Source of the DNA: Embleya sp040605455
GTDB lineage: Bacteria; Actinomycetota; Actinomycetes; Streptomycetales; Streptomycetaceae
NCBI RefSeq assembly: GCF_040605455.1
Contig: NZ_JBEXCV010000053.1
Location: forward strand, 1-52,733
DNA length: 52,733 nt
Direction: 5' to 3'
Numbering within the stretch: position 1 is the first letter of the stretch; each line of letters opens with the position of its first letter. The notes beneath the pieces were generated by a model, which was not told the origin of the DNA, searched no databases, and worked only from the letters and a program-made list of their open reading frames with translations. Of this stretch, positions 31,691 to 40,409 are shown piece after piece. The position numbers were made by a program, and so were the translations under genes.

Positions 31691-34233
31691 TGGTGCGTAC
31701 CAACGGACTCGCCCGTACCTCCGTGCGGTTTCGGCCCGCCTCCTTCGCCGGCTCCTTCATCGCCCTGCTGTTCGCCGCGACGCTGGTGACGATGTGCGGG
31801 ATCTTCCTGGAAAGCGGCCTGCGCGCGCACGTGCCGCCCGGCCGCTACACGGACACCCCGATCGTCGTCGCCGGCCAGAACAGCGTGCACAAGACCTTCG
31901 GCAGCGGCGAGGACAAGGAGGAGGTCTCCGTCGCCCTGCCCGAGCGCTCCCGCATCGACGCCGGGCTCGCCTCGCGCATCGCCGCCGTACCCGGCGTCGC
32001 CACCGTCCTGCCCGACCTCACCTTCCCCGCGCAGACCTTCACCGCCGTCCTCGACGCCCATCCCTGGTCCGCCGCCCGCCTGGCCGGCACCGCCCAGGGC
32101 GGCACGACCCCGCGGGTCGGCGAGGCGGTCCTGACCACCGATGCCGCCGCCCGCGCCGGCAACGGCATCGCCCCCGGCGGCACGCTGCGCGTGACCACCC
32201 CCTCGGGGGAGACAACCCTCAAGGTCGCGGCGGTGGTCCCGGGCCGGGGCGCTCATGTGTACGTCGCCGACGCCGAGGCAACCAAACTCGCCGGCAATCC
32301 CGGCAAGGTGACCGCATTCGGCGTACTCCTCGCCGACGGCACCTCCACCGGCAAGGTCGCCGGCGACCTGCGCAAGGTTCTCGCGGACGCCGACGTCAGG
32401 GTTCGCACCGGCGACGGGCGCGGCGAGGTCGACCACCCCGGCCTGGGCGACACCAAGGTCATGCTCACCGGGCTCGGCGGATCCTTCGGCGGCGTCGTCG
32501 CGATGGTCTCCATCTTCGTCGTCGCCGGCGCCACCTCGCTGTCCGTGGCGCAGCGCCGACGCGACTTCGCCCTCCTGCGCGCCGTGGGCGCCACGCCCTG
32601 GCAGATCCGCCGGATGATCGCCACCGAGGCCGGATGTGTGGCCCTGGTCGCCGGTCTGATCGGGCTGCTGCCCGGGACACTGCTCGCCCGGGTGTGGTTC
32701 GACGAGATGATCGACCGCGGCATGGTCGAGAACGGCGTGACCCTCTCGATCGGCCCGATCCCGATGCTCGCCGCAATCGGCGCCGGCATCCTCTCCGCAG
32801 TCCTTGCCGGACTCCTGGCCGCCCGAGCCAGTGCTCGCACCAAGCCCACCGAGGCACTGGGCGAAGCCGGCATCGAGCGGGCCCGTGTGGGCTGGTTCCG
32901 CCTCGTCCTGGGCATCGTCGCCGTCGCCGGCGCAGGCGTTGTCTCCGGCCTCGCCATGAAGGTCAGCGGTGACCAGGCCATCGCGGCGGCCAGCGGCGTG
33001 ATCATGCTCTTCATGCTGGGCATCGGACTGCTCGGCCCACTCGTCGCGCACCTGTTCGTCCGACTCACCGGGGTCGTCCTGCGGCTGTTCGGCGCCCCCG
33101 GACGACTCGCGTTCGACAACGCCCGCACCAACTCGCGCCGACTCGCCTCCGCGATCACCCCGATCACCCTCACCGTCGCCTTCGCCACCACGCTGATGTT
33201 CATGTTCGCCGCCCAGGACCACTACGGCGAAAAGCAGTCCAAGGCCGCCCTGACCGCCGACCGCGTGGTCACCGGCCCCGGATTCCCCGCCCGCGCCGCC
33301 GGCGACGTCGCCCGCATACCCGGGGTCGACGCGGTCACCTCGATCCTGACCACCAGCGTGGTCATGTCCACCTCCGACGCGCTCGAGAAGTACCCCACCC
33401 AGGCCGTCGGCGGCACCGACAGCGACCTCGCCAAGGTCCTCGATCTCGGCATCCGCAAGGGCGGCATCGAAGCCCTGCGCCCCGGCGCGGCGCAGCCCCC
33501 CGGCGGCGCGGTCGCCATGGATCGGCTCACCGCCGACGCGGTCAAGGCACGCGTCGGCAAGCCCATCGAGATGCGCCTCGGCGACGGCACCAGGATCAAG
33601 CCGATGCTCGTGGCCACCTACGATCGCGGCCTGGGCACCGCCGTGGTCACCCTCCCGCGCGCCACCGTGGAACACCACGTCGACGCCGCCATGGACGGCC
33701 GCCTGCTCGTACGCTTCGCCGACGGGGCCGACCCCGCCGCCGTGGACGCCGCACTCACCAAGGTCACCGGGCAACACCCCGCCGTCACGGTCTCCGATCG
33801 CGCCGGATACGCCGCCGAACGCGACCAGGCCCGGGAAACCAACAAGTGGGTCAACCAGGTGATGCTCATCATCCTGGCCGGCTTCGCCACCATCGCCGCG
33901 GTCAACACCATGATCGTGTCCACCGTCGCCCGACGCCGCGAACTCGGCCTCATGCGCATGATCGGCAGCACCCACGCCCAGGTGCGCGGCGTGATGCGCG
34001 GCGAGGCCGTCCTGGTCGGCGTCATCGGCCTCGTCCTCGGCCTGACCATCGCGATGATCACCCTCGTCCCGTTCGGCAAGGGCGCCTTCGGCGAGAGCAC
34101 CCCGTACATCCCGATCCCGCTGCTCCTCGAAATCAGCGCCGCCGCACTGCTCCTGGCTCCCCTCTCGGTCGCCCCGGTCACCCGACGCCTCCTGCGCATC
34201 GAACCGATCGACGCGGTCGGGGCGAAGGAATAG
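31690..34233 (+). CDS. ABC transporter permease, FtsX/MacB type
   Basis: 847 residues. One N-terminal membrane helix (about 15-38) is followed by an extracellular domain and a first FtsX block of three helices (about 255-395, including QRRRDFALLRAVGATPWQIRRM). Middle helices come next, then a second extracellular domain, and a C-terminal FtsX block (about 718-845, including RRRELGLMRMIGSTHAQVRGVM). This two-block architecture matches actinobacterial exporters of lipids, peptides or antimicrobials. No two-component regulator is adjacent. The far upstream continuation of the reading frame is noise. Substrate unknown. Confidence 0.93.
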   Translation: MVRTNGLARTSVRFRPASFAGSFIALLFAATLVTMCGIFLESGLRAHVPPGRYTDTPIVVAGQNSVHKTFGSGEDKEEVSVALPERSRIDAGLASRIAAVPGVATVLPDLTFPAQTFTAVLDAHPWSAARLAGTAQGGTTPRVGEAVLTTDAAARAGNGIAPGGTLRVTTPSGETTLKVAAVVPGRGAHVYVADAEATKLAGNPGKVTAFGVLLADGTSTGKVAGDLRKVLADADVRVRTGDGRGEVDHPGLGDTKVMLTGLGGSFGGVVAMVSIFVVAGATSLSVAQRRRDFALLRAVGATPWQIRRMIATEAGCVALVAGLIGLLPGTLLARVWFDEMIDRGMVENGVTLSIGPIPMLAAIGAGILSAVLAGLLAARASARTKPTEALGEAGIERARVGWFRLVLGIVAVAGAGVVSGLAMKVSGDQAIAAASGVIMLFMLGIGLLGPLVAHLFVRLTGVVLRLFGAPGRLAFDNARTNSRRLASAITPITLTVAFATTLMFMFAAQDHYGEKQSKAALTADRVVTGPGFPARAAGDVARIPGVDAVTSILTTSVVMSTSDALEKYPTQAVGGTDSDLAKVLDLGIRKGGIEALRPGAAQPPGGAVAMDRLTADAVKARVGKPIEMRLGDGTRIKPMLVATYDRGLGTAVVTLPRATVEHHVDAAMDGRLLVRFADGADPAAVDAALTKVTGQHPAVTVSDRAGYAAERDQARETNKWVNQVMLIILAGFATIAAVNTMIVSTVARRRELGLMRMIGSTHAQVRGVMRGEAVLVGVIGLVLGLTIAMITLVPFGKGAFGESTPYIPIPLLLEISAAALLLAPLSVAPVTRRLLRIEPIDAVGAKE

Positions 34234-34361
34234 CCGCCGCCACCCACCGAGCCCGGCCGCCGCCCTCTGCACCCCCACGGGGCGCCGGAGGGCAGCGGCA
34301 CCTCGACTCCCGAACCGACCGCCGACCTGCTGCCAGGCCGCGCTCGGGTCGGGCATGGCCG

Positions 34362-35783
34362 TTACGCGTCCTCGGCGGTTACCCGTCCCGACTTCACCGC
34401 CGCCAGCAGGGCCGCGTGGTCGCGCTCGTTCTGGTCGGCGTATGCCTCCGCGAAGCTCGTCAGCGCCCGGTCGAACGCATCACCGCTACCCAGATAGGCG
34501 GCGATCGCGATTCGATCCCCGGACCTGGCGTGCGCGCGGGCCAGCGTCGCGCCGCACAGCTCGCCGAACGCGCGCATGCCCCGCGGAACCATCAGCGAAG
34601 GCTCTGCGATGCCCTTCCAATCACGCAACTGGCGCACGTAGAAGTCTCGTTCCCGGCCATCGATGCCATCCAGGCGCTCCCAGCCCAAAAGCATGTCGCC
34701 CGCGGCCTGCATCAGACGCTGACCGGCGACCACCCGCTCCCCCTGCGTCGGGTACTCGCTCGCGCCCGCATGCGCCGCCAACACCGACGTGTCGGCCTCC
34801 TTGGCTTGGAGGAACAACGGATCCCGGCCGTCCCGCCCCAGCAACAGAATGATCCAGCAGCGGGTACCGACACTGCCGACCCCAACCACCTTGCGGGCCA
34901 TGTCCACCGCGGTGTAGCGACCGAGCAGATGACGAAGGTCCGACCGCAGCGTGCCCCGATACCGGTCGAACAGGGTGTCGAGCCGCTCCTGCAACGCATT
35001 GTGCTCTCCGTCGGGGAGGAGCTCGGACACCGGAGTGATCAGCGGCGGCGAGGAGACGATCCGAGGCCGGCCGTCGACTTCGTGGGTGAGCTTGCCGAAC
35101 GCCTGGAGGCTGTCCCGGGTACGCGCCTTGGCCAGCGCCCGGGACATCTGCTTGCGCCCACGCTTGTGCAACCGCCCCGACGCCAACGCCTGGAGCAGGT
35201 CCGCATCGGCCTTGGCGTACCACACGTCGAGATTGCGCATCCCGGCGAACCGGCGCATCCGCTCCCGATAGGACCGCACCGTCGTGCCGACCACGTCCGC
35301 GCGCTCCCGGTCCGAGTAGCCGTTCTCCCTCCCCGCGATGACCAGGCTCGCGGCCAACCGCTTCACATCCCACTCCCACGGACCGGGCAGCGTCTCGTCG
35401 AAGTCGTTGAGATCGAAAAGCAGAAGCCGCTCGGGCGAGGCCAACAGCCGGAAATTCAACATGTGCGCGTCACCGCACAACTGCGCCCGAAGCCCCGAAG
35501 CCGGCGTACCCGCGAGATCACCGGCCATGATCGCGGCGGCACCCCGGTAGAACCGAAACGGCGACTCCGACATGCGCCCATAGCGAATCGGCACCAACTC
35601 CGGCACCCGCGACGCCGACTGCGCCTCGATCACATCCACCGGATCAGGCCGCCCCCGAGCCGGCGCGTACTCGCCATGACTGGACCGCGCCGCCTTCGCC
35701 CGCGCCGCCCTTCCGCGATCGGCCCGCTCCCGCGGCGACAGCCACGACGTATCGCGCGCGTTGGTACCCGCCTTCGGCGTCAT
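34362..35783 (-). CDS. DUF2252 family protein
   Basis: 473 residues. Diagnostic segments are RVPELVPIRYGRMSESPFRFYRGAAAIMAGDLA, the CGDAHMLNFRLLASPERLLLFDLNDFDETLPGPWEWDVKRLAAS block, and KVVGVGSVGTRCWIILLLGRDGRDPLFLQAKEA. These give a kinase-like (aminoglycoside-phosphotransferase-fold) pattern with GDAHxxNF and DLNDFD as probable catalytic and metal-binding loops. The family's reaction is not known. ATG 35783 has GGAGGG 6 nt upstream; the further upstream frame is Arg/Cys-rich noise. It seems to be transcribed alone. Confidence 0.92.
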   Translation of the reverse strand: MTPKAGTNARDTSWLSPRERADRGRAARAKAARSSHGEYAPARGRPDPVDVIEAQSASRVPELVPIRYGRMSESPFRFYRGAAAIMAGDLAGTPASGLRAQLCGDAHMLNFRLLASPERLLLFDLNDFDETLPGPWEWDVKRLAASLVIAGRENGYSDRERADVVGTTVRSYRERMRRFAGMRNLDVWYAKADADLLQALASGRLHKRGRKQMSRALAKARTRDSLQAFGKLTHEVDGRPRIVSSPPLITPVSELLPDGEHNALQERLDTLFDRYRGTLRSDLRHLLGRYTAVDMARKVVGVGSVGTRCWIILLLGRDGRDPLFLQAKEADTSVLAAHAGASEYPTQGERVVAGQRLMQAAGDMLLGWERLDGIDGRERDFYVRQLRDWKGIAEPSLMVPRGMRAFGELCGATLARAHARSGDRIAIAAYLGSGDAFDRALTSFAEAYADQNERDHAALLAAVKSGRVTAEDA

Positions 35784-36246
35784 CACATGCCCTCCGGACC
35801 CGCATCGACAAACCCACCGGCCGGCCGGACCGCCGCTGCGCCCCGGCCCGTCACCACGGCGGCAGCACGGCTTCCGGCCGCACCGACCCGGGCACGGAAT
35901 CCGGCACCGGGATCGAGGACGACATACCGTCCACCCCTCAGGAGACCCGAGCCCGCCGCTTCCGGCGAGTCGGGTACCTCCAACGAGTGACGACCGCCGG
36001 CCCCGCCGCACGCACGTGCGCACGCGGCTTTCGTCGGCTCCACGCTCAGTGCCGAAAACCTCTCCACCTCACCGGGGCGGTCGGCGAAGGACGTCGCACG
36101 GGGGTTCGCCGTTTCCGAGACCGGTCGGTTTTCGAGAGCGACCATGGTGCTGCGTCGGCCCGGCCTCGGCTCCGGCGGGCGCGGAAACGGGTTTCGAGCC
36201 TGGGAGAGCCGTGGGTTGCATCGCGCTTCGAAACGGGTCGGCGGTG
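35784..36246. other. 463-bp gap, no gene seen
   Basis: The gap lies between the decarboxylase end and the DUF2252 start, both on the minus strand. Open frames here are low-complexity. I see no clear hairpin. The DUF2252 promoter should lie here but is not recognisable. Confidence 0.4.
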
Positions 36247-37593
36247 CTACGGGTGTACGAGGGTGGTCAGGGCGTCGGTGTGGGCGCCGCCGCTGTCGGT
36301 GATGACCTCGTCGATCGTCTGCGCCGTGCGGACGAGGGCGAAGGTGACGGCGCCGGCGGGTGTGGTGCGGTAGCCGTAGACGGCCGGGCGCGGGAGGGAG
36401 TTGTAGGAGAAGTGGGTGGACAGCGAGTAGGCGCCGGTGTCGTACATGGCCAGGATGTCGCCCGGTTCCAGGGCGGGTAGTTCGCGGTCGACCGCGGTCG
36501 TGTCGCCGGAGAAGCAGAGCGGGCCCGCGACGTCGTGGGGTTCGGTCGGTCCGGTCCTGGGTCGGCCCTCGGCATCGAAGGCGCCGATGCGGATCGGCCA
36601 TGCCTGGGGCATCGACATCGCGCGATTGAGGATCTGTCCGCCCGCGTGCGTGACGGCGATGCGGCGGCCGCCCATGGTCTTGGTGTACTCGACGACCGTC
36701 GCGATGGTGCCGCTCTTGGCGAAGATCGAGCGGCCGAACTCGGTGACCAGGCCGTAGCGGCCGTCGAAGAGGTTCGGTACGGCTCGGCGCAGCTCGGTGA
36801 CGTAGTCGGTGAAGGCCGGGGTGTCGTTGTCGTCGGCGAAGTCGACCGGGAGGCCGCCACCGATGTCCAGGCTGGTGACCCGGCGCCGGCCCAGGGCGGC
36901 GTTGATGTGCTCCGCGAGGGCGTGGGCCGCCGCGATCCCGTCGGCCAGCAGCGGCAACGGACAGCCCAGTGAGCCGACATGCGCGTGTACGCGGGTGAGC
37001 CACGGGTGGCGGGCGAACGCCGCAACGACCGCGTCGGTCGCTCCTTCGTCGCGTAGCGGCACGCCGAACTTCGAGGTCGCGGTGGCGGTGCTCGTGGCGT
37101 CGACGCGACCGGCGCCGACCTGTGGGTTCACCCGGATCCCGATCGGGGCGGTGGGCGGTCGCCCGCCGAGCAGCGCGTCGACGCGCGCGAGTTCCTGAAA
37201 GTTGTCCACGTTGAGGGCGACGCCGTGATCGAGGGCCGACTCGAGATCCGCGACGGTCTTGACGGGCCCGTCGTACACGATCCGGTCCGGCGTGAAGCCG
37301 GTCGCCAGCGCCAGCCTCAGCTCACCGGGCGAGGCGACCTCACAGCCCATTCCGGCCTGCGCCATGAGCCGCATGACCGGGGCGAGGGAGCATGCCTTGG
37401 CGGCGAACGCGTGCTGCACCGGGGCGTGTTCGAAGGCCGCGTGCAGCTCGGCGACGGAGGCGAGCACCCCGTCCACATCCAGGAGCCCGACCAGCGGGGT
37501 CGTCGGACCGAGCAGCCCTTCGCGTACGGCTGCCGCCACCGCCGCGTCCCGAGCCGCCCGCCGTCGGCGAGCCGTATGGGAAGTCACGTGCAC
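36247..37593 (-). CDS. fold-type III PLP-dependent decarboxylase-like enzyme
   Basis: 448 residues of the Orn/DAP/Arg decarboxylase 2 family. The PLP lysine is Lys66 in HAFAAKACS. CEVASPGELRLAL, GIRVNPQ, HAHVGS (stacking His) and SLDIGGGLPV (phosphate-binding Gly-rich loop) follow in the barrel. The C-terminal beta domain carries CFSGDTTAVD and YSLSTHFSYNSLPRP, where the Cys and Tyr of the partner subunit act. It is not LysA: the DAP-specific motif is altered and the context is wrong. The substrate could be an amino acid or a carboxylated intermediate. GTG 37593 is chosen for GAGGGG 5 nt upstream. Confidence 0.88.
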   Translation of the reverse strand: MHVTSHTARRRRAARDAAVAAAVREGLLGPTTPLVGLLDVDGVLASVAELHAAFEHAPVQHAFAAKACSLAPVMRLMAQAGMGCEVASPGELRLALATGFTPDRIVYDGPVKTVADLESALDHGVALNVDNFQELARVDALLGGRPPTAPIGIRVNPQVGAGRVDATSTATATSKFGVPLRDEGATDAVVAAFARHPWLTRVHAHVGSLGCPLPLLADGIAAAHALAEHINAALGRRRVTSLDIGGGLPVDFADDNDTPAFTDYVTELRRAVPNLFDGRYGLVTEFGRSIFAKSGTIATVVEYTKTMGGRRIAVTHAGGQILNRAMSMPQAWPIRIGAFDAEGRPRTGPTEPHDVAGPLCFSGDTTAVDRELPALEPGDILAMYDTGAYSLSTHFSYNSLPRPAVYGYRTTPAGAVTFALVRTAQTIDEVITDSGGAHTDALTTLVHP

Positions 37594-37838
37594 CAGATCC
37601 CCTCGTCGTTCGGTCGCCACCACGCTTGCACCACAGGGACAGCTTTGCCCTGCTCGGCGCGCGGGTCTTTGTCGCGACGGACGAAGGGAGCACCTGTTCT
37701 CGGTGCCGGCGACGATGGACCCGGATCCCGCGCCGATCAGACGGTGCGGCGAGTGGATCGCCCGTGCGGGGCATCGGTTTTCCCGCTGATGGGATATCGG
37801 AGTGCGACGCCGGATCGGCGAGTGATATTCCTTGGCGC

Positions 37839-39488
37839 GTGATCACTCCTTTCCAGGCGGCGTCCTTCCGCCGTTCCATACCCGCAGCCATGGCCTTGTT
37901 GTTGGCCGCCGGGTGTACCGGGGGCTCCGGCGGTGCCGCGTCCAACGCCGCCGGTGCCAAGCCGGTCCCCACCCAGGTGACGGCCGTGGTCACCCCACCG
38001 CCGGCACCGCCGAAGCCCAAGGGGGCGGCGGACCCCGCGCTGCGTTCCTTCTACGAACAGAAAATTTCGTGGAAGGCGTGCAAAGACGACCCGAAGACGA
38101 AAAAGAAGGATGAAAGCGAATTCCGGTGTGCGACCTTCAAGGTGCCCCTGGATTACACCGCCCCGGACGGCAAGTCGCTGGACATCGCCGTCATGCAACA
38201 CCCGGCTGCCAAGCCGGATCAGAGGATCGGTTCGCTCGTGCTGAACCCGGGCGGACCCGGTGGCTCCGGCCAGGATTTCGTCAAGTACGCGTTCGGCGAG
38301 TTCGACGGCCCCCTGCACGACCGCTACGACATCCTCGGCTTCGACCCGCGTGGGGTGGCCGACAGCGCTCCCGTGCGCTGCTTCGACGACAAGGCGCGCG
38401 ACGAGCGCAACGCGCGGGACTCGCCGCGCGATCCGGTCGAGCGCAAGGCGGACGGCGAGCGGAGCAGCAAGGAGTTCTCCGCCGCGTGCCAGGACAGGTC
38501 CGGCGACCTGTTGCCGTTCGTGGGCACCCGCAACGCGGCTCGGGACATGGACGTCCTGCGCGGCGCGGTCGGTGACGACAAGCTCAACTACCTCGGCGTC
38601 TCCTACGGAACCTTCCTCGGGTCGCTGTACGCGGAGGAGTTCCCCGACCGCGCGGGCCGGCTCGTCCTGGACGCGGTGGTGAACCCGGCGGCCGACAAGC
38701 TCGACGCGAGCATCGACCAGACCATCGGCTTCGAGCGTTCGTTCCGGGCGTTCGCGGCCGACTGCGTGGCCCGGGCGGGCTGTCCGCTGGGCGGCGATCC
38801 GAACAAGGCCGCCGAGATCGGCGCGAACTTCCTCGACAAGTTGCAGGACCAGCCGCTACGCACCGCCTACGACGGCCGCAAGCTGACCTCCCGCCTCGGT
38901 TGGTCGGGCACCAACAGCCTGCTGTACGGCGACAAGGAAACCGCGTGGAAGTATCTGCGCGAGGCACTCACCCTGGCCATGAACAACAAGGACGGCAGCG
39001 CCCTGTTGTTCTACGCCGACAACTACATGGGCCGGGACGAGAAGGGGCACTACGACAACAGCGCGGACTCGCGCTCGGCGATCCGCTGTGCCGACGGGGC
39101 CGCTCCCGCGCCCTCTCCGGAGCGGATCGAGCAGGTCCTGGCGAAGCTCAAGGCGGACGCTCCGCTGTTCTCGAAGGACACCGTCGCATCGGACATCGAG
39201 GGCCCCGGCTGCGAGTTCTGGCCGTACAAGACTCCCGAGAAGCCGCACGTGATCCGGGCCGAGGGGGCCGCGCCCATCCTGGTGGTGGGCACGACCGGTG
39301 ACCCGGCCACGCCGTACGCCGCGTCCGAGAAGCTGGCCAAGGACCTCGCGCACGCGAGCCTGCTGACCCTCAAGGGCGAAGGCCACGGCGCGTTCGGCCG
39401 CAGCAAGTGCGTCGACGCGGCGGTGGCCGCCTACATCGTCGAGGGCAAACTGCCGGCCGCCGGCACGCAGTGCACCGACGGCAAGTAG
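37839..39488 (+). CDS. alpha/beta hydrolase lipoprotein, tripeptidyl aminopeptidase (TAP) type
   Basis: 549 residues from GTG 37839. The N-terminus has a lipoprotein signal with lipobox LAAGC (Cys about 26). The alpha/beta hydrolase domain has the oxyanion-hole loop LVLNPGGPGGSG, YDILGFDPRGV, and the nucleophile elbow YLGVSYGTFLGSLYAEEFP. The C-terminal TAP-like domain supplies GDPATPYA (Asp) and GEGHGAF (His). Streptomycetes carry many such exported peptidases that remove tripeptides or act on small esters. It is probably anchored outside the cell. A long terminator hairpin follows. Confidence 0.93.
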   Translation: MITPFQAASFRRSIPAAMALLLAAGCTGGSGGAASNAAGAKPVPTQVTAVVTPPPAPPKPKGAADPALRSFYEQKISWKACKDDPKTKKKDESEFRCATFKVPLDYTAPDGKSLDIAVMQHPAAKPDQRIGSLVLNPGGPGGSGQDFVKYAFGEFDGPLHDRYDILGFDPRGVADSAPVRCFDDKARDERNARDSPRDPVERKADGERSSKEFSAACQDRSGDLLPFVGTRNAARDMDVLRGAVGDDKLNYLGVSYGTFLGSLYAEEFPDRAGRLVLDAVVNPAADKLDASIDQTIGFERSFRAFAADCVARAGCPLGGDPNKAAEIGANFLDKLQDQPLRTAYDGRKLTSRLGWSGTNSLLYGDKETAWKYLREALTLAMNNKDGSALLFYADNYMGRDEKGHYDNSADSRSAIRCADGAAPAPSPERIEQVLAKLKADAPLFSKDTVASDIEGPGCEFWPYKTPEKPHVIRAEGAAPILVVGTTGDPATPYAASEKLAKDLAHASLLTLKGEGHGAFGRSKCVDAAVAAYIVEGKLPAAGTQCTDGK

Positions 39489-39516
39489 CCGCCGGAGTCA
39501 CCCACTCCCACTCCCA

Positions 39517-39561
39517 CCGAACCGGCCGTGACCGAAGCGCCTTTGGTCACGGCCGGTTCGG
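39517..39561 (+). terminator. long hairpin terminator
   Basis: A perfect 17-bp stem, CCGAACCGGCCGTGACC at 39517-39533 and its complement at 39545-39561, has an 11-nt loop. It lies 28 bp after the peptidase stop. Confidence 0.88.
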
Positions 39562-39675
39562 CGTCCCCCGGCCCCCGGGAACAGTCGACGGAGCGACTCG
39601 GCGCCCGGCCCGCCCCGTACCCGAACTCCCCGGCGTGACGCCTGCGCCGATGCGGCGGGCTCTACGCTGATCGGC

Positions 39676-40200
39676 ATGGAAGCGGCGCCCACCCTCGTCC
39701 ACCTGGACAGTCCCTTCATCAACTTCCGCGATTTCGACTTCGGCGACGGCTCCCACGGATACCGCTGGGTCCACACCAAGCGCTTCCGACTGCCGGCCGA
39801 TGCGCCCGACGACGACACAAGCGTGTTGGCGGCCTTGATCGCGCACCCTTGCTTCCGGGATACGTACGACGGAGCGGGTGTTCAGGACTGGCCTCGGCAC
39901 GGCCAATGGTGGCTCGATCGCATCGGCCCCGACACCTACCGGCCCGTCGACGAGGCGACCGCGGTCGAGATCATCCGCTCGTGGGCGGGCGCGCGCGGCG
40001 ACGTCCCCGAACTGCTCGAAGCACGCCTGCGGCAGGAGATCCACACCCCGATCCGCACGGCGACCGCCCGATACGTGTTGGGACCGCTCCCCGAGGACGC
40101 GCTCCACGACTACGGCCCCATCCACATCGATTACCACGAACTGGTTCTGATCGACCGCCCGGCAGCCGTACTCATTCTGCTCGTCGCAGCCGACGACTGA
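39676..40200 (+). CDS. hypothetical cytoplasmic protein
   Basis: 174 residues from ATG 39676. Soluble, acidic, no signal peptide or membrane helix. Segments such as FRDFDFGDGSHGYRWVHTKRFRLPADAPDDD, DWPRHGQWWLDRIGPDTYRPVDEATAVEIIRSW and HIDYHELVLIDRPAAVLILLVAADD show good coding bias and a mixed alpha/beta pattern. I do not recognise a family. It stands alone between the peptidase terminator and the efflux-pump control region. Confidence 0.7.
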   Translation: MEAAPTLVHLDSPFINFRDFDFGDGSHGYRWVHTKRFRLPADAPDDDTSVLAALIAHPCFRDTYDGAGVQDWPRHGQWWLDRIGPDTYRPVDEATAVEIIRSWAGARGDVPELLEARLRQEIHTPIRTATARYVLGPLPEDALHDYGPIHIDYHELVLIDRPAAVLILLVAADD

Positions 40201-40274
40201 GGTGGCGGTCGGTCCGGCGCGTTGGGGGTTCGGGCGACGGGAGGAGTCTGGGGACGAGGCTCGGTGAACTAACT

Positions 40275-40332
40275 CGAACACGGTTGTACGGCTTGAATGC
40301 GTGCGATTTGCTTACTCGAACACAGCTGTACG
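40275..40332 (+). promoter_or_regulatory. twin operator-like dyads upstream of MFS gene
   Basis: CGAACA-N4-TGTACG occurs at 40275-40290 and again at 40317-40332, inside 19-bp direct repeats that match at 17 positions and start 42 bp apart. Each is a 16-bp near-perfect dyad, like TetR-family operators, in a locally lower-GC stretch 78 bp before the MFS start. The TetR gene two genes downstream is the likely binder. Confidence 0.65.
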
Positions 40333-40409
40333 AGATGTCGAGCGGTCGTCGGCGACCGGACCCGGTCGTCGGCCCGCCCGCTCGGGCCGGCACTTCGAGG
40401 AGCGAAACG

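Noticed and set aside
31558..34356. Very long open frame (over 900 codons) antisense to the ABC permease
   Set aside because: It is a mirror of the high-GC codon bias of the real permease gene. Its composition is Gly/Glu/Asp/His repeats with no domain motifs.
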